This document shows positions 51,182 to 60,428 of a DNA stretch of 64,000 nt, one piece after another. The stretch is from Muriiphilus sp048268845. Its GTDB lineage: Bacteria > Pseudomonadota > Alphaproteobacteria > Rhodobacterales > Rhodobacteraceae. The notes under the pieces were generated by a model. The model did no database searches, was not told the DNA's origin, and worked only from the letters and a program-made list of their open reading frames with translations. The stretch covers positions 124,001 to 188,000 of the forward strand of contig JBLWUQ010000004.1 of assembly GCA_048268845.1 (NCBI GenBank). The letters are read 5' to 3'. The position numbers and the translations under genes were made by a program. How positions within the stretch are numbered: the first letter of the stretch is position 1; each line of letters starts with the position of its first letter.

Positions 51182-51219
51182 ACTTGGACAACAGCGGCTA
51201 TTTGTGCGGGAATGGTAAG

Positions 51220-51663
51220 ATGGGTGTCAGCTATCTCGTTTATGTGAGTGCGGCAAAGCGGGGCCTCGGCGCCGCGGATCTGGAAGCGATTCTCGACGAG
51301 AGCCGGACATACAACGCCGATCACGACATCAGCGGACTGCTTGTATTCGCCCGATCGACGTCCGGCGGTCCCGGCAGCTTCATGCAGGTTCTGGAAGGCG
51401 ACGCGAAAGAAATCGACGCCCTGCGCGCGAGGATATTCGCCGATCCCAGGCATCACACCAAGGTCGTTCTCGAGCGCGGCGAAAAGCCGGCTCGGGATTT
51501 CGCCGACTGGTCGATGGCGTTCAAATCGCTGTCGGCATCCGATCTTGACGAACACCCGGCCTTCAAGGATCTGGGCGAGCCGCATTTTCTCGAGCGGTGC
51601 AATCGCGACGGCGCCGAGGGCGCGCTCAGGTTTCTGTGCGAATTCTGGAACGCCGCCAGCTGA
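51220..51663 (+). CDS. BLUF-domain blue-light sensor
   Basis: 147 aa from the ATG at 51220; the frame is open upstream without similarity. SYLVYVS supplies Tyr8, YNADHDISGLLV Asn32, FMQVLEG Gln56, and DWSMAF Trp97/Met99, the flavin-contact residues of BLUF. The strand 2-3 turn carries an insert (RSTSGGPGS). There is no output domain, only a C-terminal helix pair, so it signals by protein contact. It is divergent from iclR, and a light link to the catabolic cluster is possible but unproven. Confidence 0.9.
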   Translation: MGVSYLVYVSAAKRGLGAADLEAILDESRTYNADHDISGLLVFARSTSGGPGSFMQVLEGDAKEIDALRARIFADPRHHTKVVLERGEKPARDFADWSMAFKSLSASDLDEHPAFKDLGEPHFLERCNRDGAEGALRFLCEFWNAAS

Positions 51664-51792
51664 CGTCCCGCGCATCGCCGGTTTCGCCCATCCGGCAAGA
51701 GCGGGCAACGCCCCACCCATGCGCAGACCCATCGGCGGAGATCACGCCCGCCGCCGACGGGGCCCTGTCGTCACGAACACTCGCTGGCAGGA

Positions 51793-52926
51793 CTACCCCG
51801 CGATGCCATCCGCGCTCATCGCGTCGATTTCCTCGGGGGTGAACTTCAGGCTCGTCATCAGCTCACGAAACGACACACCGCCGCTCTCGGGCACGGCACC
51901 GCGCGTGCCGCCGCCAAAGGCGGCCAGTTGCGCGACCTGCCCGTGTTCGGGATGGGTGTAGCTGGTGAAGACCTCGCGTTCACGCCAATGTTGTTGCGCC
52001 GCCAGCTCGTCAATGGTCAGAACCGGCGTGACGCAGGCATCGACGTTCTCGAACACGCCGGTCCACTCGTCGCGCGTGCGGCCGCGGAAGGCGGCGGCGA
52101 TGTCGGCGCGCAGACCCGGCTGGGCTGCGGCGTCATACTGGCGCGCCGGACCATTCTGGATGCCGAGTCGCTCGCAGAGGTTGGCGAAGAACTTCGTCTC
52201 GACCGCCCCCACCGCCATCGCCCCACCATCCGCCGTGGCATAGACCGAGTAGCAGGCATATCCGCCGTTCACCACGGTCGGCTCGGACTTGCCGGTGACA
52301 AGCGCGCGGTCGATGTCGAGCGACATGAGGTGCAGCACGCCCTCGGCGGCGGAAACGTCTAGGTATTGGCCGCGTCCGGTGCTCTGGCGCGCGACCAGGG
52401 CGGCGAGGATGCGCAGCGCCGCCTGCCAGCCGCCACCGGCGCTGTCGGCAAGGGTCATGCCCGGCATCGCGGGCTTACCCTCGGCGTCGCGCCCGGACAG
52501 TGCCAGCCCGCCGCTGATCGCCTGATAGTTGAGGTCATGGCCAGCCTGCGATGCCATCGTGCCGGTCTGCCCGTAGCCGGTGGTCGAGCAATAGACGATG
52601 CCGGGATTGGCGGCGCTGACCGGCTCATAGTCGATGCCAAGACGTTTTGCGACGCCGGGGCGGAAGCCCTCGACCACGATGTCGGCCTGCTCGGCCATGC
52701 GCAGGAACACCTTGGCCGCGCCGGGACGTTTCAGATCGAAGGTGATCTTTTCGGCCCCCCGAAGCGCGCCATAGGTGTGCCACTCCAGCGCTGTCCGCCC
52801 AGAGGCGGACGGCGGCTCCAGCCGTATCCAGCGCGCGCCAAGGTCCGCCAGAACCCGCACACAGCGCGCCGATGGTCCGATACCGGCAAGGTCGATCACG
52901 GTCATGCCTGCAAGATCAGAAGTCAT
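51793..52926 (-). CDS. Class III CoA-transferase / CaiB-BaiF family
   Basis: 377 aa from the ATG at 52926, with AAGGA seven bases before it. MTVIDLAGIGPSARCVRVLADLGARWIRLEPP, FDLKRPGAAKVFLRMAEQADIVVEGFRPGVAKRLGIDYE, STTGYGQTGTMASQAGHDLNYQAISG with the catalytic Asp, and DVSAAEGVLHL mark the family (CoA-transferase or alpha-methylacyl-CoA racemase). The AGHDLNY segment is closer to racemases (AMACR). Last gene of the leftward acyl-CoA operon. Confidence 0.88.
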   Translation of the reverse strand: MTSDLAGMTVIDLAGIGPSARCVRVLADLGARWIRLEPPSASGRTALEWHTYGALRGAEKITFDLKRPGAAKVFLRMAEQADIVVEGFRPGVAKRLGIDYEPVSAANPGIVYCSTTGYGQTGTMASQAGHDLNYQAISGGLALSGRDAEGKPAMPGMTLADSAGGGWQAALRILAALVARQSTGRGQYLDVSAAEGVLHLMSLDIDRALVTGKSEPTVVNGGYACYSVYATADGGAMAVGAVETKFFANLCERLGIQNGPARQYDAAAQPGLRADIAAAFRGRTRDEWTGVFENVDACVTPVLTIDELAAQQHWREREVFTSYTHPEHGQVAQLAAFGGGTRGAVPESGGVSFRELMTSLKFTPEEIDAMSADGIAG

Positions 52927-52988
52927 TCCAGCATCCTTCAACATTGGCGTCGGGCAGGTGGTTTACGCCTGCCCGACCCTGGCACGGC

Positions 52989-53510
52989 TTACCTGCGTGC
53001 GTCTTCTAGCGGCGGCAGTTCGGCCAGCAACCAGCGATCCGCCTTGCGCTTCCACGGGTTCTCGCCACCCTGCTCGGAGGGCAGCGCCACCGTCACGGTC
53101 GTCGCGGTGGCGAGCCTGTCGCCCACCTTCGCCTCGACGTTGACATCGACCCAGCTGCACCCGGTGTGGTCATGGGTGATGCGCATGACCTCACCCGAGA
53201 TCTGCAACAGATCGCCGGGGCAGATCGAGGAGCGCATCCGGAACTTCATCCGCCCGAGCCGCGCCATCGGTCCCGCCCAGTCGGTGATATACCGGCTCAT
53301 CCAACCCGCCTGATTGGGGGTGTTCATGATGATCCCCGGAAGGTTGACGCGGATGCACCATTCGTGGTCGTGGTGCTGCGGCTGGAAGTCGCGCGAGGCC
53401 GAAGCGCCCAGGACGATCGTGGTTGGCGTCACCGGAACCTTCAAGGTCGGCAGTTTGTCACCCACCGCAATCTGGTCGGCGCTGAGGTTTGCAAGTTTCC
53501 GAGTCATCAT
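52989..53510 (-). CDS. MaoC-like hydratase subunit
   Basis: 173 aa. A hot-dog fold: VTPTTIVLGASASRDFQPQHHDHEWCI holds the hydratase-2 Asp/His pair, with IIMNTPNQAGWMSRYITDW as the central helix. It starts by ATGA overlap with the FAS1-like dehydratase gene, so the two probably form one heteromeric enoyl-CoA hydratase, as ChsH1-ChsH2 do in steroid side-chain degradation. Confidence 0.85.
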   Translation of the reverse strand: MMTRKLANLSADQIAVGDKLPTLKVPVTPTTIVLGASASRDFQPQHHDHEWCIRVNLPGIIMNTPNQAGWMSRYITDWAGPMARLGRMKFRMRSSICPGDLLQISGEVMRITHDHTGCSWVDVNVEAKVGDRLATATTVTVALPSEQGGENPWKRKADRWLLAELPPLEDARR

Positions 53511-54067
53511 GCCGGGTCCTTGTTGTAGGAAAAGAAGCTGAAGCGGTCGATGCTGACCATCTCGCCCTTCTGGTTGCGAAATTCGACCACGGCGGTCCAG
53601 TCACGACCGGTGCCAAGACGGGTGGTGCGAAGCTCGCCGCATTTCGAGATGTAGGAGGTCACCGTGATCCGGTCGCCGAGGCGCAGCGGTTCATAATATT
53701 CGGCTTCGATCGAACCGACGACGCCTTCCTTGAGGCCGGTGAACTCCTTGAAGGAGAAATGCGCCTCGACCGGCAGTCGGGGCCAGACCCGTGGCGCGTC
53801 CGGCTCGACGCCGTGGATGTCCCAGACATGCTCGGGCCGGCGCGGCGACCAGCGGTAGGAGGTGGCGAAGGTCGAGGCCATCGGCGACGGCGCGATGATG
53901 CCGTCGGTGATCTCGTTGGCCACGTCTTCATCCCAATAGACCGGGTTGGCGTCGCGCACCGCTTCGAGCCAATGGTTGATCGCGCCTTGTTCGACCACCA
54001 GTTCGGCCTCGTTCTCAAAGCGAAAGCCGATCCAGTCTTCCAGTTTTTCCGGTAATTTCAATGTCAT
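53507..54067 (-). CDS. FAS1-like/MaoC N-terminal dehydratase subunit
   Basis: 186 aa. FENEAELVVEQGAINHWLEAVRDANPVYWDEDVAN, IIAPSPMASTFATSYRW, LPVEAHFSFKEFTGLKEG and RLGDRITVTSYISKC form a hot-dog domain of the FAS1-like dehydratase group, which usually lacks the catalytic Asp/His itself and shapes the substrate tunnel. Partner of the next gene. Lies 6 bp after the acyl-CoA dehydrogenase gene. Confidence 0.85.
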   Translation of the reverse strand: MTLKLPEKLEDWIGFRFENEAELVVEQGAINHWLEAVRDANPVYWDEDVANEITDGIIAPSPMASTFATSYRWSPRRPEHVWDIHGVEPDAPRVWPRLPVEAHFSFKEFTGLKEGVVGSIEAEYYEPLRLGDRITVTSYISKCGELRTTRLGTGRDWTAVVEFRNQKGEMVSIDRFSFFSYNKDPA

Positions 54068-54073
54068 GTCCTC

Positions 54074-55240
54074 CTATACCGGCAGTCCGAGACCGCGGCG
54101 TGCGATGATGTTGCGCTGGATCTCGTTCGATCCCGCACCGATGATCCAGATCACGACCGCAACCCGCGCGCGCGCATAGAGCCCGCCCGCCGGCGCATCC
54201 GGGTCCTCATCGGTCAGCCACGACCCCGGTCCCATCAGTTCAAGCGCCTGATCTGCCAGGAAGCGTCCGAATTCGCTCATCGCGATCTTGTTCATCGACG
54301 AGCGGATGGTCGCCACGGCGGGGTCTTCGGCGGCCAGCACGCTCAACCCCTGCAAGCGGCAAACCTCCAGCCCGCGCGCGATCTTGCCGGCGAGGCGTTT
54401 CGCCTCGGGCCGGTCGCGCACCGGTTCGCCGTCGATGGTGGCGGTGTTGATCCAGTCGAGGAAGATCTCGGACAGCCTCTGGATCGGGCCGAGCGGAAAC
54501 AGCACATGCCGCTCGAAATCAAGCGCTTCGGCGACGTAGTAGAACGCCTGCCCCGGCTCGCCGACCACCTGATTGTCGGGAATCCAGACATCATCGAGAA
54601 ACACCTCGTTGGTGCGGTGGCCGTCGATCGTCCACATCGGGTTCACCTGGATGCCGGGATGATCCATCTCGACCATGAACAGCGTGATGCCCTTGTGCTT
54701 CGGCCGGTCCGGGTGGGTGCGGGCCATGAGGAAATACCACTCGGCAAAGTGCGCCGAACTGGAAAACCGCTTCTGGCCATTGAGCCGCCAGCCGTCGCCG
54801 TCCCGCACCGCCTTGAGCTTGAGCGACCCGAGGTCGGACCCCGCATCGGGCTCGGAATAGCCGATGGCCCAGTCGATCTCGGCGTTGAGGATCTTGGGCA
54901 GGAAGCGTTCCTGCTGCTCTTTCGAGCCACGGCGCAAGAGCGTCTTGCCGATGATGCCGACGCCCTTGCCGCTTCCGGGCATCCCCTGATAGGCCAGTTC
55001 CTCGGTCAGGAGGTAGTCATAGACCCCGTCCATGCCCTTGCCGCCAACCTCTTCCGGCCAGGACAGGCCAAGATAGCCACCGGCCGCGAGGTCCTTCATG
55101 AACTGCTTGCGGTCGGGCGTGTCGGCATAGCCCGAGTTGAAGGTCGGCTTGTAGGCCACGCCGGGCTTGGCGATCTTGGCGATGTATTCACCGGCCTTCT
55201 TGCGGAACGCGTGTTCTTCTTCGGAAAAATCGAAATCCAT
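54074..55240 (-). CDS. Acyl-CoA dehydrogenase (large partner)
   Basis: 388 aa from the ATG at 55240 (AAGGAG upstream); the frame is open to 55306. FSEEEHAFRKKAGEYIAK, SWPEEVGGKGMDGVYDYLLTEELAYQG, AIGYSEPDAGSDLGSLKLKAVRDGDGWRLNGQKRFSS, and GAGSNEIQRNIIARRGLGLP are family motifs. The catalytic base is not obvious in the usual place, as in one subunit of alpha2beta2 steroid-type dehydrogenases (FadE28/29, ChsE1-E2). Followed by the hydratase pair. Confidence 0.9.
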   Translation of the reverse strand: MDFDFSEEEHAFRKKAGEYIAKIAKPGVAYKPTFNSGYADTPDRKQFMKDLAAGGYLGLSWPEEVGGKGMDGVYDYLLTEELAYQGMPGSGKGVGIIGKTLLRRGSKEQQERFLPKILNAEIDWAIGYSEPDAGSDLGSLKLKAVRDGDGWRLNGQKRFSSSAHFAEWYFLMARTHPDRPKHKGITLFMVEMDHPGIQVNPMWTIDGHRTNEVFLDDVWIPDNQVVGEPGQAFYYVAEALDFERHVLFPLGPIQRLSEIFLDWINTATIDGEPVRDRPEAKRLAGKIARGLEVCRLQGLSVLAAEDPAVATIRSSMNKIAMSEFGRFLADQALELMGPGSWLTDEDPDAPAGGLYARARVAVVIWIIGAGSNEIQRNIIARRGLGLPV

Positions 55241-55274
55241 CTTGTATCTCCTTCTCGCCCTCTGCGGGCATGTC

Positions 55275-56408
55275 CTAGGCCAGTTGTGCCAGCGCCTGGC
55301 TGCCAACCTGCTCGTTCAGGGCTTCGGCGCTGCCCCAGGCAAGCTCGTGCTGTCTGGACCGGCGGAAATAGAGCTGAACGTCGATGTCCAGCGTGAACCC
55401 GATGCCGCCAAAGGTGTTCTGCGCCGCCTTGGTGGCCTCGTGCGTCGCGTCGTTGGATTCGAGATAGGCCATGGTGGCGATCTGCTTGTAGGGGCGTCCG
55501 ACATCCTGCGCCCAGGCCGCCTCGAGCGTGATCATCCGCGCCCCCGCCAGCAGTGTCGCCGCATCCGCGAACGGGTGGGCGATGGCCTGAAAGCTGCCGA
55601 TCGGCTTGCCGAACTGCTCGCGCTCCTTGGCATAGGTGGTGCCAAGCTCCATGGCGCCTTCGCCACATCCCACCCCCCAGGCCGCCAGCGCGGTCATGCC
55701 GGTGGTCAGCACGTCCTGCCAATGCTCCCAACCGGACCCGACGGCGCCAAGCCGCGCCGATGCCGGCACCTCGACATTGTCGAACGCGACCTCGAACTGG
55801 GCGTCCTTGGCCATGGTCTTGTGCCGCTTCAGCGATATGCCCTTGGACTTCGGATCGACCAGAACGAGGTCGATATCGGTCGGGTTCGGGCCCGAGCGGA
55901 CCAGTACGATCAGCCGGTCGACGGCGGCGGCGAACTGAACCATGAACTTCTTGCCATTGAGCCGGTAGCCGCTCGCGTCCGCATTGGCGCTGAGCTGCAC
56001 GCCACGCTCGGAAAAGCTGTTGCCGGGCTCGAGCCATGCAACGGACAGCACCGCGTCGCCCGAGGCGATGGCGGGCAGCCATTCGCGTTTCTGCGCGTCG
56101 CTTCCGGCCCGCGCCAGCAAGCCCGCCGACAGCACTGACGACACGAACAGCGGCACCGGCGCCAGCGCGCGGCCCAGTTCCTCGAACACGATCGCCAGTT
56201 CCAGCGCGCCAAGACCAAGCCCGCCGAATTCCTCGGCAATGGTCAGGCCGGGCAGCCCCATCTCCGTGACCGCGCGCCACAGATCGGCGGGATAGCCCTT
56301 CTCGTCGCCCTCCATCTTGCGGACCACGTCGCTGCCGCACTTGTCGGTCAGCATGCGGCGCAAGGATTGCGTCAACTGCTTTTGTTCTTCCGTGTAATTC
56401 AGATCCAT
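55275..56408 (-). CDS. Acyl-CoA dehydrogenase (small partner)
   Basis: 377 aa. LNYTEEQKQLTQSLRRMLTD, TIAEEFGGLGLGALELAIVFEELGRALAP, SVAWLEPGNSFSERGVQLS and the C-terminal AYLESNDATHEATKAAQNTFGGIGFTLDIDVQLYFRRSR are shown. Two adjacent acyl-CoA dehydrogenases of unequal type suggest an obligate heteromer. It lies 34 bp before the large partner. Confidence 0.88.
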   Translation of the reverse strand: MDLNYTEEQKQLTQSLRRMLTDKCGSDVVRKMEGDEKGYPADLWRAVTEMGLPGLTIAEEFGGLGLGALELAIVFEELGRALAPVPLFVSSVLSAGLLARAGSDAQKREWLPAIASGDAVLSVAWLEPGNSFSERGVQLSANADASGYRLNGKKFMVQFAAAVDRLIVLVRSGPNPTDIDLVLVDPKSKGISLKRHKTMAKDAQFEVAFDNVEVPASARLGAVGSGWEHWQDVLTTGMTALAAWGVGCGEGAMELGTTYAKEREQFGKPIGSFQAIAHPFADAATLLAGARMITLEAAWAQDVGRPYKQIATMAYLESNDATHEATKAAQNTFGGIGFTLDIDVQLYFRRSRQHELAWGSAEALNEQVGSQALAQLA

Positions 56409-56434
56409 CTGAGGTCTCCTTTTATGCGTTCTGA

Positions 56435-58558
56435 CTATTCGGCCGGATGCGATGCCGCGCCCGGATCGGCGGCAATGACCAGGGCGTCGACGGCGATGGC
56501 GCGGTCGGGCCGGACGATGACCGGGTTGAGATCAAGCTCGGCAATGGCGCCGCCAGCGGAGGCTGCCAGCCGCGCCACTCGCAGGGCGAGGTCGATGAAC
56601 CCCTGCCGGTCGGCGGGCTTTGCGCCCCGCGCACCTTCGAGAAGGCGCGCGACCTTCAGCGAGTCGATCATCTCGGAAATGTCCTGCGCGTCGACCGGAA
56701 GCGGGCGGACGCTGACATCCGACAGGATCTCGGCATAGATGCCGCCCGCGCCGATCGTCAGGCTCGGCCCAAGCGCTGAATCGTTCGTCAATCCGATGAT
56801 CATCTCGACGCCCGCGCCAACCTGTTCCTGCACCAGAACCCCGTCGATCACCGCCTTGGGGTCGAGCGCCCTGGCCCGCGCGACGAGTTCGTCATGGGCA
56901 GCCCCGGCGCCATCCGCGTCCTCGATGTCGAGCATCAGAAGCCCCACGTCGGACTTGTGCGGGAAGGCAGGCGACATCAGCTTCATCGCGACCGGCCAGC
57001 CAAGCTCTTTCGCGGCAGTCACCGCCTCGTCACGCGACGCGACCAGCCGCTCGCCGGCCATGTTGATGCCGGCCTCGAACAGAAGCCGCGCGGCATCGCC
57101 CGCGGCAAGAATGCCCGGCGTGCCAAGCACCTTCTGCGCCTCGGCGCTGAGAGGTTCGGCGAGCGACGGGCGGTCGCGGAAATGCGGGCTTGCCGCCTGA
57201 TATCGCTGATAGGCCGCAAGCGCCTGGAAACAGCCGCGGAACGAGCGAAACACAGGCACGCCCGAGCGCACCGCGTTCTCGAGCGACTGGGCCTGCGATT
57301 GCGGCGAGCTGTAGACCGCCAGAACCGGCTTTTTCGCGGTCGGCGCCCAGGCCAGCAACTCCTCGGAGAACACGTTGCCGGGCGTCGGACCGGCGGCGCT
57401 GATCCCGAAGATCATCAGATCGGCCACCGGATCGGCCATCGCCGTATCGAGCAGCCTGATGCGCGTCTCCATCGGCTCCATCATGCTGAACTGGCCGCCG
57501 TTGTCGATCGGGTTGGACACCCGCAGCCCAGCCGGAAGCATCGCGGCAAGGGTCTTCTGCGTCGCCTCGCCCAGCACCGGAATGTCGATCCCGGCGGCGT
57601 CGGCCGCCTCGGACATGATCGCCACGTTGGCCCCGGAATAGGAATAGATCACCGCCCCGGTGCCGCTTTTTGCCGGCATGTGGGCGAACAGGTTCGCCAC
57701 CTCCACCAGCTCGTCGATGTCCTGAACCCGGCTCACGCCATATTGCGCGAACAACCCGTTGACCGGCGCATCGGCGCCCGACAGGTGGCCGGTGTGCGAC
57801 GCCGCCATCTCGGCGCCCTTCTTGCTCGCGCCGATCTTGAGCATCACCACCGGCTTGCCCTTGGCATTGGCCGCCATCAGCGCGGCGCGCAGCTTGGCGC
57901 CGGACTTGATGCCCTCGACATAGGCGGCGATCACCGAGGTTTTCGGATCATGCGCGAAGTAGTTGATCATGTCCGCCAGATCGACCCCGACCTCGTTGCC
58001 GAGCGCGACCCAACGGCTGAACCCGGCGCCAATCGCGGTGCCCTCGATGATCGCGCGCCCCTGCCCGCCGCTATGGGTGATCAGCCCGATCAACCCGCCG
58101 CGATGGCCTTCCGGCAGCGGCACCGGCTCCAGTGCGTTCTCGGCGGTGTTCGGCCCGATCAGCGTGACGCCGGTGCGGCGCACCACCTCGGCCAGCTCGT
58201 CCTCCAGCACCCGGCCCTCCGGCCCGCTCTCGCCAAAGCCGCTCGAGAACACGATGATCCGGGTGATGCCGGCGCCGGCACATTCCTCGACCGCCGCCGC
58301 CACGCGCGAAGCGCCGACCCGGACGATCGCCAGATCATAGGTGTCGGGCACGTCGGCAAGGCTGGCAAAGACCGGATCGCCCGACGGCGCCGGGCGCGGC
58401 TTGGGGTTGACGTAGCAGATCGGCAGGCCGAACCGGTGCGCGCGCTTGATCTGGTCGGGGTGCTCGTCAATCTTGCCGACAAAGATGATGCCGCGCGGAT
58501 TGAACAGGTGCTCCAACGCCGCCACGTCGATAAGCCCGCTGCCCTGGTCGTTTTTCAT
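56435..58558 (-). CDS. ADP-forming acyl-CoA synthetase (acetate-CoA ligase family)
   Basis: 707 aa from the ATG at 58558 (GGAAAGG upstream). Domain order is CoA-binding (FNPRGIIFVGKIDEHPDQIKRA), succinyl-CoA-ligase-like with the phospho-His loop (LITHSGGQGRAIIEGTAIGAGF; SHTGHLSGAD), then C-terminal ATP-grasp (VTAAKELGWPVAMKLMSPAFPHKSDVGLLML; QVGAGVEMIIGLTND; LDLNPVIV). It activates a carboxylic acid to its CoA thioester with ATP giving ADP. First gene of the leftward operon. Confidence 0.9.
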   Translation of the reverse strand: MKNDQGSGLIDVAALEHLFNPRGIIFVGKIDEHPDQIKRAHRFGLPICYVNPKPRPAPSGDPVFASLADVPDTYDLAIVRVGASRVAAAVEECAGAGITRIIVFSSGFGESGPEGRVLEDELAEVVRRTGVTLIGPNTAENALEPVPLPEGHRGGLIGLITHSGGQGRAIIEGTAIGAGFSRWVALGNEVGVDLADMINYFAHDPKTSVIAAYVEGIKSGAKLRAALMAANAKGKPVVMLKIGASKKGAEMAASHTGHLSGADAPVNGLFAQYGVSRVQDIDELVEVANLFAHMPAKSGTGAVIYSYSGANVAIMSEAADAAGIDIPVLGEATQKTLAAMLPAGLRVSNPIDNGGQFSMMEPMETRIRLLDTAMADPVADLMIFGISAAGPTPGNVFSEELLAWAPTAKKPVLAVYSSPQSQAQSLENAVRSGVPVFRSFRGCFQALAAYQRYQAASPHFRDRPSLAEPLSAEAQKVLGTPGILAAGDAARLLFEAGINMAGERLVASRDEAVTAAKELGWPVAMKLMSPAFPHKSDVGLLMLDIEDADGAGAAHDELVARARALDPKAVIDGVLVQEQVGAGVEMIIGLTNDSALGPSLTIGAGGIYAEILSDVSVRPLPVDAQDISEMIDSLKVARLLEGARGAKPADRQGFIDLALRVARLAASAGGAIAELDLNPVIVRPDRAIAVDALVIAADPGAASHPAE

Positions 58559-58591
58559 TTCGGCCTTTCCTTTCACCTGTGAATTCCATTA

Positions 58592-58720
58592 ATCTGAATG
58601 GTGTTCAGATATTCGCCCCCTGGTTATTATCTGAAAGGTATTCAGATATCGGCCTCTGGACTTATATCTGAACATTATTCAGATATTTGCCTTGCGCGAT
58701 TATCTGAATGACGTTCAGAT
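58592..58720. promoter_or_regulatory. Array of four phased 19-bp palindromic operators
   Basis: ATCTGAA-N5-TTCAGAT occurs at 58592-58610 (N5 TGGTG), 58629-58647 (AGGTA), 58666-58684 (CATTA) and 58702-58720 (TGACG), each followed by AT. Start-to-start spacing is 37, 37 and 36 bp. It lies in the 260-bp gap between the divergent acyl-CoA synthetase and DUF35 genes and probably binds a dimeric regulator cooperatively. Confidence 0.85.
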
Positions 58721-58818
58721 ATTTTATCGGGGGCTTTCTTTTGATTCTCGTTTCGATATATCTCATGCCGCTGCGCTTGTCATGGGATAAGCCATAAACA
58801 AATGAAGGAGGAAAATGC

Positions 58819-59277
58819 ATGGATAATATTCCCCCGGTTATTCCGGCGACGGACGATCCGGACACGGCCGGATTCTGGTCCGCCGCGCGTTCGGAGAAAC
58901 TGGTGGTGCAACGTTGCGGCGAGTGCGGGAAAATGCGTTTTCCGCCGCGCCCGGTCTGCACCTGCGGCAGTTTCTCGATGGAGTGGCACGAAGTATCCGG
59001 TCGCGGCCGCGTCTGGTCGTTCGCCATCGCACATGCGCCGACCCTTCCGGCTTTCGCCGACCTGGTGCCGTATCCCTTCGCAGTGATCGAGCTCGAGGAC
59101 GCGCCGCATCTGCGCATGGTCGGCAATCTTTCCACATCCGCCGACGCGCCGATCAACTCGATCCCGCAGGATGATATCTTCATCGGCCAGGAGGTCAGTG
59201 TCGCGTTCCGCCGGGTGACGGACGAGGTGACGCTGCCGGTCTGGATTCCCACCAAGCTCGCGGAGGCGGCACAATGA
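58819..59277 (+). CDS. DUF35 zinc-ribbon/OB-fold acyl-CoA-associated protein
   Basis: 152 aa with AAGGAGG before the ATG. An N-terminal helix is followed by the zinc ribbon CGECGKMRFPPRPVCTCG and an OB-fold (VSGRGRVWSFAIAHAPTLPAF; PYPFAVIELEDAPHLRMVGN; IGQEVSVAFRRVTDEVTLPVW). DUF35 partners stabilise SCP2-type thiolases, as in the Ltp2-ChsH2 aldolase. The stop overlaps the thiolase start (ATGA). Confidence 0.9.
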   Translation: MDNIPPVIPATDDPDTAGFWSAARSEKLVVQRCGECGKMRFPPRPVCTCGSFSMEWHEVSGRGRVWSFAIAHAPTLPAFADLVPYPFAVIELEDAPHLRMVGNLSTSADAPINSIPQDDIFIGQEVSVAFRRVTDEVTLPVWIPTKLAEAAQ

Positions 59278-60428
59278 GCAGCATCAACATCAAGGACCGC
59301 GCCGCGATCGTCGGCATGGCCGAGACCGAGTTCGGCAAGGGCCTTGCCGGGTCCGAATTCGAACTGGCCTGCCGCGCCATCACCGCGGCGCTGGCCGATG
59401 CCGGCATCCGCGCCGACGAGGTTGACGGGCTGTCCTGCTCCAACATGGAAGCGACGCATGAGGAAGACCTCGCGGACGCGCTCGGCTTTGGCGATGTGAC
59501 GTTCTTCTCGCGCATCCCCGCCGGCGGCGGCGGCGGTTGCGGCACGGTCGGTCATGCGGCGATGGCGATCGCGACCGGGCAGGCCAAGGTCGTCGTCGTG
59601 TGGCGCTCGCGCAAGCGCAGCGGCCGGGCCAGCCGGGTCTGGGGCAAGACCGCGCAGGAGGTGACCGATTACGAGATGTGGCTGCGCCCCTACGGCATGA
59701 TCCGTCCGGTGGACGACATCGCGCCGCAGACCCGCCGCTACATGCACGATTTCGGCGCGACGCGCGAAGACCTGGGCCGGATCGCGCTGACATTCCGGGC
59801 CTATGCCAACCAGAACCCGCGCGCCATGATGCGCGACAAGACCCTCACGATGGAGCAATACCTCGGCGCGCGCTGGATCTCGGAGCCGCTGTGCCTGTTC
59901 GACTGCTGCCTTGAAACCGACGGCGCGGTGGCCTTCGTGCTGGTCTCGGCCGACCGCGCGAAGGACTGCCCGAACAAGCCGGCCCATGTGCACGCGTTTG
60001 CGCAGGGCATCACGCCGGGGTCGTCCCTGATGGCCAACTACAACCTCGAAGACCCCTACCGGCTGCAAACCTACGCGGCGGCCAAGCGGTTGTGGCAGGG
60101 CAGCGACATCCAGCCCGGCGACATCACTGTCGCGCAGATCTACGACGCCTTCACGCCGGAAGTGCTGTGGTCGCTGGAAGGGTTCGGGTTCTGCGAGCGC
60201 GGCGAGGCGGCCGAGTTCGTGCGCAACGGCGAGATCGGGCCGGGCGGACGCCTGCCGGTCAACACCGCCGGGGGCAGTCTGTCCGAGGCCTATATCCATG
60301 GCTTCAACCTCATCTCCGAAGCGGTTCGCCAGATTCGCGGAACCTCGAGCGCGCAGGTCGAGAACGTGGACAGCGCGTTCGTGTGCTCGAGCGAGGGCGT
60401 GCCGACCAGCGCGATCGTCCTGCGTTGA
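59274..60428 (+). CDS. SCP2/Ltp2-type thiolase-fold protein
   Basis: 384 aa. DRAAIVGMAETEFGKG and ITAALADAGIRADEVDGL start the first half; GGGGGCGTVGHAAMAIATGQAKVVVVW holds the nucleophile elbow; CLFDCCLETDGAVAFVLVS, AQIYDAFTPEVLWSLEGFGFCERGEAAEFV and LPVNTAGGSLSEAYIHG finish it. The family includes both thiolases and retro-aldolases. Pairing with a DUF35 gene favours a side-chain aldolase of the Ltp2 kind (inference). Confidence 0.88.
   Translation: MSSINIKDRAAIVGMAETEFGKGLAGSEFELACRAITAALADAGIRADEVDGLSCSNMEATHEEDLADALGFGDVTFFSRIPAGGGGGCGTVGHAAMAIATGQAKVVVVWRSRKRSGRASRVWGKTAQEVTDYEMWLRPYGMIRPVDDIAPQTRRYMHDFGATREDLGRIALTFRAYANQNPRAMMRDKTLTMEQYLGARWISEPLCLFDCCLETDGAVAFVLVSADRAKDCPNKPAHVHAFAQGITPGSSLMANYNLEDPYRLQTYAAAKRLWQGSDIQPGDITVAQIYDAFTPEVLWSLEGFGFCERGEAAEFVRNGEIGPGGRLPVNTAGGSLSEAYIHGFNLISEAVRQIRGTSSAQVENVDSAFVCSSEGVPTSAIVLR

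Noticed and set aside
58592..58720. Repeat-spacer look of the palindromes suggested a tiny CRISPR array
   Set aside because: Repeats are 19-bp palindromes with variable centres, gaps are 17-18 bp, no cas genes are present, and the location is a divergent promoter.
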